From the NCBI GenBank assembly GCA_031271045.1, contig JAISWO010000014.1, forward strand, positions 1 to 41,137: a stretch of DNA of 41,137 nt, written 5' to 3'. The notes beneath the pieces are model-generated. The model saw nothing but the letters and a program-made list of their open reading frames with translations. It was not told the DNA's origin and did not search any database. Source of the stretch: Tannerellaceae bacterium. Lineage in GTDB: Bacteria > Bacteroidota > Bacteroidia > Bacteroidales > Tannerellaceae. Positions 16,872-23,271 of this stretch are shown here, piece after piece. Position numbers and translations under genes: made by a program. Numbering within the stretch: the first letter of the stretch is position 1; the number at the start of each line of letters is the position of its first letter.

Positions 16872-16897
16872 AAAATTGTTCCCAAATTGTTCCCGTA
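16871..16897. repeat. Right copy of the 24-bp direct repeat flanking the recombinase
   Basis: 16871-16894 matches 14834-14857 with one mismatch. It contains the 11-mer TTGTTCCCAAA at 16876-16886 and a variant ending GTA at 16887-16897. It overlaps the recombinase promoter region. The two copies are about 2.0 kb apart and enclose only the recombinase gene and the spacer. Confidence 0.7.
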
Positions 16898-16988
16898 CAT
16901 CCTAAAAATGTTTCAATCCGATTTAATTCAATTAAACCAATTTTGTGTCATATACATTTATATATCATATATATAGCTATAAAACCCA

Positions 16989-17228
16989 ATGAAAATAAAA
17001 TGCCAAAACTTCTCCCAAAATTCAATATCTCATCCCCGGCTCTGGATCCTTCCGCTCCGGATAGAATCAGCCAGGGCATACGTCAGCATAGACAACCTCC
17101 TGACGATCTCTCCTTACAAATACGGCGATCCGGAAGTAGGAAATATGGACCCGCGCCAGACCGGCTTCGACGGTGGCCGTTATCCTTTCCCGCGTATTTA
17201 TACGATGGGGCTAAGTTTTGTCTTTTAA
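16989..17228 (+). pseudogene. 3' remnant of a susC gene
   Basis: The frame from 16989 ends in a typical SusC C-terminus: ARAYVSIDNLLTISPYKYGDPEV, then GNMDPR and PFPRIYTMGLSFVF with a terminal phenylalanine. This is the usual last 55 or so residues of a SusC barrel, and it stands directly before an intact susD, as the end of susC should. Nothing upstream encodes the remaining 900 or more residues. The ATG at 16989 is fortuitous and the first 25 codons do not resemble SusC. The breakpoint is therefore near 17055-17070, less than 200 bases from the right direct repeat of the recombinase. The last residues differ from those of the intact SusC at 11126, so it is a second gene. Confidence 0.8.
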
Positions 17229-17253
17229 ACGATCACATTAATAACATACATTT

Positions 17254-18966
17254 ATGAAAAGATTTGATTTGTTTCTGATGTTCATTTGCGCAATGGGCTT
17301 TGCGCTGTCTTCCTGTAGTGAGGATTATCTGAATATCGAACATTATGATATATCGCCTTCGGATGAAATCATCTCATCCGAAGAAGGACTCATCGCAGGC
17401 TTGAATGGTATCTACGACCTGCTGATACCGGCAAAGGTAAATGCTACGGATATAGAACAGAACTGGAACTTCAAGCCTCAGTTGTGTTTTGCAAACTATC
17501 CGGCTCTCGACTGTCAAAGCGATAGTTGGGACTACGATTGGATGACGCACAGTTGGAGACCTGACAAGGACATGTTTCAGGATGGATGGCGGCAGTCGTA
17601 CAAGTCGGTCGACCGGGCGAACCGCTTTATTGCCCAAATCAATAGCGTGGGCCTCGAAATCTTCGGCGGAGACTCCGAAACCAAGCAGGAAACCAAAGAC
17701 ATCATGCTGGCCGAAGCCCGCGCCTTGCGCGCTTTTGCTTATACCTGGCTGGCTCAGAACTGGGGAAGAGTCCCTATGCTGAAAGAAGGCGAAACCTACA
17801 TTAATACTCCGGCCAAACCCCGTGCCGAAACGGTGGAAGAAACCTGGAATTATATCGTCGACGACTTCCGCTTTGCAAGCGAACATCTGAGCTGGACCCC
17901 GTGGAAAAATCAGTACGGACGCATAACGAAAGGCATGGCTAAGGCTTACCTGGCTTTGGCTTATATGTACCTCGGAGAGTATGATAAGGCAAAGATCGAA
18001 TTGTATGATATTATCCGGTCGGGAGTCTATCAACTGGAACCTCAGTTTGGCAATATTCATAAATTAGGACAGGCCTGGGGACGGGAAAGTCTATGGGAGG
18101 TTTCGTTCCCCAACTGGCCAAACAGGACATGGGGAGGGTCTGCCACGACGGATGCCCTGATGTGGTGGTCATTTATGTTTGCCGAACCGGCGCAGAGTTT
18201 TGGTTGGGGAGGAGTGTATGTGTCTTATGAATATATCCGCTCAATGGAACCGGGTGATAAACGTTTGGAATATTCGGTCGTACAACATGGCGAGCTGCAT
18301 CCGTATGTGCCGGAAGCTCCCAGAGTTCTTCCCAATGAATGGTATGGATCATGGAATATGCCGAATAATTATTGTATCAAGTTTTGGAAACAACAGCCTT
18401 ATCCGATGGATCAGCATAATCCGATTTCCGCTATCTGGATGCGGCTGGCGGCGGTTTATTTGAACTATGCGGAATGTTTGTTCCGGACGCAGGGCGATTC
18501 GCCTGATGCCGGCGGTAAAACAGGGTGGGATTATATCGACATAGTGCGTGAACGCGCCTGGGGAGAGCTCGAATCGCCCGGCGATGAACCGGTCGGGACG
18601 ATACAGCCCGGCGTGTTGCACGTTGACACCAAACCGGAAGGGATCACTCCCGACCGTATCGGCGCCCGGCCGCTTGCCAGAGATTTTTATGCCGACTACA
18701 TGAATCGGAAGCGCTATCAATCGCCGTCCTGGTTAGTTGCGCTCACGGTCGAACGCCGTCATGAGTTCCTGGCTGAATATTCTTTCTGGTACGATCTGAC
18801 GCGTACGAATATGGCGGCGGAATATTTTGATAATGAATTTCCGATCGGAGCCAGCATCCGGGAAACGGAATTTCAGGCATACCGCTCATTGATGCCCATC
18901 CCCTACCTGGAGATTATAACGAACCCGGCCATCGGGTTGGATGAACAAAACCCCGGATATAATTAA
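17254..18966 (+). CDS. SusD/RagB-family outer-membrane lipoprotein, partner SusC truncated
   Basis: The protein has 570 residues. It has a signal peptide with a lipobox (FALSSCSEDYLN; the pattern C-S-E-D-Y-L-N is classic for SusD), an N-terminal region SEEGLIAGLNGIYDLL, and TPR-like helices (DIMLAEARALRAFAYTWLAQNWGRVPM). The RagB end includes SWLVALTVERRHEFLAEYSFWYDL. It should bind a nutrient at the cell surface. Its own SusC is reduced to a 3' fragment (16989-17228), so it must work with another SusC, or the locus is decaying. The reading frame is intact and shows no disabling change. The AGE-type enzyme gene starts four bases downstream. Confidence 0.94.
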   Translation: MKRFDLFLMFICAMGFALSSCSEDYLNIEHYDISPSDEIISSEEGLIAGLNGIYDLLIPAKVNATDIEQNWNFKPQLCFANYPALDCQSDSWDYDWMTHSWRPDKDMFQDGWRQSYKSVDRANRFIAQINSVGLEIFGGDSETKQETKDIMLAEARALRAFAYTWLAQNWGRVPMLKEGETYINTPAKPRAETVEETWNYIVDDFRFASEHLSWTPWKNQYGRITKGMAKAYLALAYMYLGEYDKAKIELYDIIRSGVYQLEPQFGNIHKLGQAWGRESLWEVSFPNWPNRTWGGSATTDALMWWSFMFAEPAQSFGWGGVYVSYEYIRSMEPGDKRLEYSVVQHGELHPYVPEAPRVLPNEWYGSWNMPNNYCIKFWKQQPYPMDQHNPISAIWMRLAAVYLNYAECLFRTQGDSPDAGGKTGWDYIDIVRERAWGELESPGDEPVGTIQPGVLHVDTKPEGITPDRIGARPLARDFYADYMNRKRYQSPSWLVALTVERRHEFLAEYSFWYDLTRTNMAAEYFDNEFPIGASIRETEFQAYRSLMPIPYLEIITNPAIGLDEQNPGYN

Positions 18967-18970
18967 AGGA

Positions 18971-21397
18971 ATGAAAGTCTTGAAAATCCTTTTTGTTTTG
19001 TTCCTGTTGTTCATCTATCCTTCTTCATCCTCTATCTACGGGCAAATGAAAAACGAAAAAACAGCACAGTTAGTCGCCGCTGTTGAAGAGAATCTGTACC
19101 AAAACATCATTCCCTTCTGGGCAAACCACGTGGTGGATGATGTAAACGGCGGATTCTACGGAATGGTCAATGCTGCCGGAGAGGGTGATGCGACATCGCC
19201 TAAAGCGGCTTCCTTGACGGCTCGCATTCTGTGGACGTTCTCCGCTTTGCAGCGCAAAGACAAAGACCCCCAGTCGCTGGAAATGGCCCGCCGGGCATAC
19301 GCTTACTTCACCGGCCGGTTTATTGACAAAGAATACGGCGGTGTGCATCATGCGGTCGACATTCATGGAAACGTAATTCCGGGCCATAAAGACATCTTTA
19401 CTCATGCGTTCGCTATCTTCGGGCTTTGCGAGTATTACCGGGCAACCGGGAGCGAGGAGGCGTTGGAAGAGGCTAAGAGTATCTTCGCTACATTGGAGCA
19501 GTATGCGCATGATCCGGTGCATGGGGGATATTATGAAACTTTCGGACGCGACTGGACGGTTGCGGGGAATCATCAGAAGACTTCCTCCATCGTTCTACAC
19601 GAAATGGAGGCCTTGGCCAATCTGTACCGCGTATGGAAATCGCCTTTGCCGGAAAGCCGGTTGCGGGAGTTGATTGTTCTCTTCCTCGAAAAGATGGTCA
19701 ATCCTGCAACGCACCGGTTATACCTTTCTTTCAGCAATGACTGGACGCCGGTGGATCGCAGTGAATCCTACGGACTCAATATGCAGGGAGCTTGGTTGCC
19801 GCTGGCTTGCGCGGAAGCGCTGGGGGATGATGATTTGATCGAACGGTGCAAGATGGCTTGTCTGTCGATGGCCGAAGCCTCGGTGGTTGCTTTACAGTCG
19901 GACGGAAGGATGATAGCCGGGGTCGGGGCGGATGGCTCTCCGGACCGGGCCTTGCCGTGGTGGGCGCCGGCCGAAGCGGTCATTGCCTTTGTCAATGCAT
20001 GGCAATTGACGGGCGACGACGTCTGGATGGATCGCGCCCTGAAGGTATGGACGTATACGAACCGCGTGTTGGTGGATAAGAAAAACGGGGAATGGTTTTA
20101 TGGCTTGGACCGGAACGGGAATTTGCTTAAGAACGCTCCTAAGGTGAATGAATGGAAGTGTCCGTATCATCATGCACGTATGTGTATGGAAGTGATCCGG
20201 CGAAATGATAAGCTGGCTCTCCTGGCTGAAGGAGTAGAGGACAATCTGTACCATAATATCATCCCGTTCTGGACAACGGCGGCAGTAGATACGGTGAACG
20301 GAGGATTTTACGGCGCAGTCGACGCTGCCGGAGCCGGGGATGCGAGCGCCGCAAAGGGACTCATCCTGAACGCTCGTATCTTATGGACTTTTTCCACCCT
20401 GCATCTGAAAGACAAAGACGCTCTCTCGCTGAAAATGGCCCGACGGGCGTATGAATACTTGGTAACATATTTCATGGACGATACGTATGGCGGCGGTTAT
20501 TATATGGTAGACCGGAGCGGACAGGTGGTGAACGATATGAAATATACGTACGCAAATACATTTGTCATCTACGGCTTGTCGGAATATTATCGGGCAACGG
20601 GTCATGCCAAGGCGCTGGAGCTGGCGCAAAAGACATTTCTGGCGATGGAGCATGCGCACGATGATACGTTCCTGGGGTATGGAGAATTTTTCCGGCGCGA
20701 CTGGTCGGCTCCGCCTGCGGGAACAAGGAACGAAATTGCCGGACAGGCCGAAAAGACAACAAATACCGTCTTGCACGAGATCGAAGCCTTCTCCAACCTG
20801 TATCGCGTATGGAAAGATCCGTTGCTGGAAAAACGATTGAAGGAACTGATCGAAGTATTCCTCGACAAAGTGATCAATCCGGCAACCGGGCGGCAGTTTT
20901 GCGAGTTTAAAGCCGACTGGACGCCGCTGAATGCGATGGAATCCTACGGGCACGACATCGAAGGGGCCTGGCTGTTGCATGAATGTGCCGTCATCGCAGG
21001 CGACAACAAGCTGATCGAACGATGCCGCAATGCCTGCCTGAAGATGGCCCAAGCCTCGGTCGAAGCCATCCTGCCGGACGGAAGGATGATATACGAGAAG
21101 AGGGACGGAAAGCCGATCTTCTCGATGCAATGGTGGGTGCCGGCCGAAGCCATCGTCGGATTAGTCCATGCCTGGCAGTTGAGCGGCGAAGAGATATGGC
21201 TCGACCGTGCGCTCTTGGTGTGGCGCTACACCGACCGCGTCCTGGTGGACAAAGAACGGGGCGAATGGTTTTACGGACTGGATCGCGAGGCCCAACTGAT
21301 CCGGGGTATGTCTAAAGTCAACGTCTGGAAATGCCCCTATCACAACGTACGGATGTGTGTCGAAATCATCCGCAGAACAAATAAACGAACGCAATGA
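18971..21397 (+). CDS. Secreted tandem AGE/cellobiose 2-epimerase-family protein, first domain degenerate
   Basis: The protein has 808 residues from the ATG at 18971, which follows AAAGGA and restores a Sec signal peptide (residues 1-25, ending YGQ). Two complete (alpha/alpha)6-barrel repeats follow, about 30-412 and 418-805, clearly homologous to each other. The second keeps the epimerase residues: Arg469 in NARILWTF, His602 in LHEIEAF, His661 and Glu664 in GHDIEGAW, and His791 in CPYH. The first keeps Arg85, His210 and His400, but the GHDIE site reads GLNMQ (Leu269, Gln272), losing both catalytic-site residues. Known family members epimerise glucose, N-acetylglucosamine or beta-linked disaccharides, usually in the cytoplasm. 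It is cotranscribed with susD. The substrate cannot be read from sequence. Confidence 0.88.
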   Translation: MKVLKILFVLFLLFIYPSSSSIYGQMKNEKTAQLVAAVEENLYQNIIPFWANHVVDDVNGGFYGMVNAAGEGDATSPKAASLTARILWTFSALQRKDKDPQSLEMARRAYAYFTGRFIDKEYGGVHHAVDIHGNVIPGHKDIFTHAFAIFGLCEYYRATGSEEALEEAKSIFATLEQYAHDPVHGGYYETFGRDWTVAGNHQKTSSIVLHEMEALANLYRVWKSPLPESRLRELIVLFLEKMVNPATHRLYLSFSNDWTPVDRSESYGLNMQGAWLPLACAEALGDDDLIERCKMACLSMAEASVVALQSDGRMIAGVGADGSPDRALPWWAPAEAVIAFVNAWQLTGDDVWMDRALKVWTYTNRVLVDKKNGEWFYGLDRNGNLLKNAPKVNEWKCPYHHARMCMEVIRRNDKLALLAEGVEDNLYHNIIPFWTTAAVDTVNGGFYGAVDAAGAGDASAAKGLILNARILWTFSTLHLKDKDALSLKMARRAYEYLVTYFMDDTYGGGYYMVDRSGQVVNDMKYTYANTFVIYGLSEYYRATGHAKALELAQKTFLAMEHAHDDTFLGYGEFFRRDWSAPPAGTRNEIAGQAEKTTNTVLHEIEAFSNLYRVWKDPLLEKRLKELIEVFLDKVINPATGRQFCEFKADWTPLNAMESYGHDIEGAWLLHECAVIAGDNKLIERCRNACLKMAQASVEAILPDGRMIYEKRDGKPIFSMQWWVPAEAIVGLVHAWQLSGEEIWLDRALLVWRYTDRVLVDKERGEWFYGLDREAQLIRGMSKVNVWKCPYHNVRMCVEIIRRTNKRTQ

Positions 21398-21433
21398 TAA
21401 AGTGGTAAACATTAGTTGTCTTCACTGTATAGG

Positions 21434-21477
21434 GCCTCTTGCGGATGGTGGAAAACGTCCGGGGGAGGCTCTTTTTT
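21434..21477 (+). terminator. Rho-independent terminator after the susD-epimerase pair
   Basis: GCCTC at 21434-21438 and GAGGC at 21465-21469 form the base of a hairpin whose inner part pairs GGATG with CGTCC. Six T residues follow. These Ts overlap the -33 element of the next promoter. Confidence 0.8.
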
Positions 21478-21505
21478 GGCTGTGTCGAATTAATTGTTAT
21501 ATTTG
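21475..21505 (+). promoter_or_regulatory. Bacteroidetes promoter (TTTG at -33, TATATTTG at -7) for the ECF sigma gene
   Basis: TTTG at 21475-21478 and TATATTTG at 21498-21505 are 19 bases apart, the canonical spacing. The ATG of the sigma gene follows 20 bases later. This is the best promoter match in the window. Confidence 0.75.
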
Positions 21506-21524
21506 CCGTATCAATCACTATTAG

Positions 21525-22097
21525 ATGAAACCCGACAGCAGACCACATATTGCCGATGAAACAACGATTCTCATAAAGAAAATTACGGAGGGAGACGAGG
21601 TTGCTTTTCAGCAACTCTTTACGCTGTATTACCAAAGGCTATTCCACCTGGCTGTTTATTTCCTCAAATCAAAAGAACCGGCCGAAGAGGTTGTCTCCGA
21701 CATCTTCTTTCACCTCTGGATGCGTCGAGAAGCTTTGTCGGGCATCGACGACATCAACCGATACCTGTATGTTGCCATCAAAAACCAATCCCTCTATTAT
21801 CTGCGCAGGAAAAATGTGATGCCTGCCAAAGACGTCCTGGAACTTTACAACATCGAACAGATGCCCGGTACGGACGACCCCGAAGGCGCCCTGCTCGACC
21901 GGGAATACCTGGATCTGATCCAACAAGCCATCCTGTCCCTGCCCGACAGATGCCGCGAAGTGTTCCGCCTCGTCCTGTCCGACCGCTTAAAACACAAAGA
22001 GATCGCCCTCCTGCTCGACATCTCCGAAAAAACCGTGGAAGCCCACGTATCCAAAGCCTACAAAAAGATTGCGCAATACGTCACGCGGAGATATTAA
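21525..22097 (+). CDS. ECF-type RNA polymerase sigma factor
   Basis: The protein has 190 residues. Region 2 is at about 25-95 (DEVAFQQLFTLYYQRLFHLAVYFLKS, then AEEVVSDIFFHLWMRRE for promoter -10 binding). Region 4 is at about 130-185, ending LKHKEIALLLDISEKTVEAHVSKAYKKIAQYV, a helix-turn-helix with the KTVEAHVSKA recognition helix. This is the Bacteroidetes-specific family that usually precedes a FecR anti-sigma gene and a susC/susD pair. Here no FecR follows: the next 700 bases are a repeat array. Its partner may be elsewhere or lost. Possible targets include the STN-type susC of this window or the downstream surface-protein genes. Confidence 0.95.
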   Translation: MKPDSRPHIADETTILIKKITEGDEVAFQQLFTLYYQRLFHLAVYFLKSKEPAEEVVSDIFFHLWMRREALSGIDDINRYLYVAIKNQSLYYLRRKNVMPAKDVLELYNIEQMPGTDDPEGALLDREYLDLIQQAILSLPDRCREVFRLVLSDRLKHKEIALLLDISEKTVEAHVSKAYKKIAQYVTRRY

Positions 22098-22100
22098 AAG

Positions 22101-22545
22101 CGCTCCCCAAATGTGTGACACCAACGTTTAGACTGTTTTCCGGGCGTCTGCAATGTGCGAAACCAACGTTTAGGCGTCTTTTTTGCGAGTCCGCAATGTA
22201 TGATACCAACGTTTAGACCCCTTTTTTAGCGTCTGCAATGTGCGACACCAACGTTTAGGCTCTTTTTTAGGCGTCTGCATGGCGCGAAGCCAACGTTTGC
22301 TCTATTTTTGGCCGTCACGCAATGCGGGAAGGTATCGTTTTGGCTGTTTTTTGGCGTCACGCAATGCGGCAAACCTGAATTTCTCCCTCTTTTTAACAAT
22401 TCTGCAATGCGGAAAGCTTAAAAATTCTCCATTTTTGACCGTCACGCAATGCGTGAAGCCCAAAAATAGAGCAAACGTTGGCTTCACGCCATGCAGACGC
22501 CCAAAAAGACAGCTAAACGTTGGTATCACGCATTGCGTGCTACCT
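22101..22545. repeat. Array of about 11 imperfect units with a 42-bp period
   Basis: A core like CGTCTGCAATGTGCGA recurs with its ATG at 22111, 22153, 22196, 22238, 22279, 22322, 22364, 22407 and 22449, spacings of 41-43 bases. Two inverted cores (CAT at 22490 and 22531) continue the spacing. Most units then carry an ACCAACGTTTAG-like stretch and a T-run. Spacing varies by one base, so no reading frame is conserved. It fills the space between the sigma gene and the small minus-strand ORF. It is not a CRISPR array: there are no constant repeats with unrelated spacers. Confidence 0.88.
22271..22500. repeat. 41-bp inverted repeat inside the array (40 of 41 bases matching)
   Basis: 22271-22311 is the reverse complement of 22460-22500 with one mismatch. 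Weaker complementarity extends on both sides, towards about 22231 and 22545 and inwards past 22330. Transcription in either direction would give a long hairpin with a loop of about 150 bases. Confidence 0.85.
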
Positions 22546-22689
22546 TTTAAGCTCGCAAACAATGACGTCGTAACCTGTTTTCTTCAACAATGACGGCACA
22601 ATGATGCTGACCACGTTCATTTCTACCCGGAAAGGAGCCTCATTCTCCCCGTCCTTATCTTTTTCGCCGAAAATGTATACCTTGTTCAT
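22540..22689 (-). CDS. Possible 49-residue protein, unknown
   Basis: An ATG-started frame of 49 codons reads NKVYIFGEKDKDGENEAPF and ends in SLLKKTGYDVIVCELKR. Codon choice (many C/G third positions) looks like that of real genes here. A minus-strand TATTTTTG box (22726-22719) stands 30 bases before the ATG. The stop codon lies at the edge of the repeat array, so its transcript would run into the array. There is no signal peptide and no recognised family. It may be a fragment of a lost gene. Confidence 0.35.
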   Translation of the reverse strand: MNKVYIFGEKDKDGENEAPFRVEMNVVSIIVPSLLKKTGYDVIVCELKR

Positions 22690-22718
22690 TACAGAGCAAA
22701 AAAAAGCTTCTTTTTCCT

Positions 22719-22726
22719 CAAAAATA
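22719..22726 (-). promoter_or_regulatory. Possible minus-strand -7 box (TATTTTTG)
   Basis: Fits TAnnTTTG and lies 30 bases upstream of the ATG at 22689. No clear -33 element. It would drive transcription through the repeat array from the right. Confidence 0.35.
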
Positions 22727-22749
22727 CGATACAATATCCTGCGAATTCA

Positions 22750-22757
22750 TACTTTTG
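22750..22757 (+). promoter_or_regulatory. Probable -7 box (TACTTTTG) for the 22828-28180 genes
   Basis: TACTTTTG fits TAnnTTTG, 70 bases before the ATG at 22828. No TTTG at -33. It lies back to back with the minus-strand box at 22719-22726. Confidence 0.45.
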
Positions 22758-22827
22758 TATCAATTCGTTCTTTAGCTTGAAGAAACGATCCACCTATGCA
22801 GAAGATGACAAATAATCAAATAAAAAA

Positions 22828-23265
22828 ATGAAAAAGTATCTATTTCTCACGCTCTTACTTTGCCTCCCCGCAGCATCCTGGGGACAGTCCGCCACACAGC
22901 CTTCGCTCCCAACGGGCGTATGGCAATTGGCCCATATCTATATCAACAACATCTCCGAACCCCTCAAGGGCAGCTTGCCGCCGGCAATCTATTACAGTTG
23001 CCCCGTCCGGATAGAAGTAAAAGCCGCCGCCACCGACGACGCCGTACTCCATTTCGACAACGGAGAAACCCGCAACGTCTCCCCCTTCGTTTACGAATAT
23101 CAAAACAAGCTGTATTTACACCTCTCGTTCCAAAGCGCAACCTCGACCCCCGAATATCAATACAGTTACATCATCCAACAGGACGAACAATCCCTGCTCA
23201 TCACCCTCGACAACAACGCCTCCCCCGGCCCATCCTATACATATTATTATACACCTCTTCAATAA
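22828..23265 (+). CDS. Small secreted beta-rich protein of unknown family
   Basis: The protein has 145 residues with a Sec signal peptide (KKYLFLTLLLCLPAASWGQ). The mature 125 or so residues alternate hydrophobic and polar residues, as in a beta-sandwich: VWQLAHIYINNI, YYSCPVRIEVKAA, VSPFVYEYQNKLYLHLSF and a tyrosine-rich end (SYTYYYTPL). It resembles DUF3244-type small secreted proteins of Bacteroidetes in size and style, but I would not assign it. There is no lipobox. It precedes the FG-GAP surface protein by six bases and is probably cotranscribed with it, so it may help export or fold that protein, or be carried on the cell surface with it. Confidence 0.75.
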   Translation: MKKYLFLTLLLCLPAASWGQSATQPSLPTGVWQLAHIYINNISEPLKGSLPPAIYYSCPVRIEVKAAATDDAVLHFDNGETRNVSPFVYEYQNKLYLHLSFQSATSTPEYQYSYIIQQDEQSLLITLDNNASPGPSYTYYYTPLQ

Positions 23266-23271
23266 AAAGCC

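Noticed and set aside
22101..22545. CRISPR array
   Set aside because: Whole units are related to each other; there are no identical repeats separated by unrelated spacers and no cas genes.
22240..22593. 117-residue ORF across the 42-bp array
   Set aside because: Unit spacing of 41-43 breaks the reading frame from unit to unit, so no repeated protein sequence is being kept.
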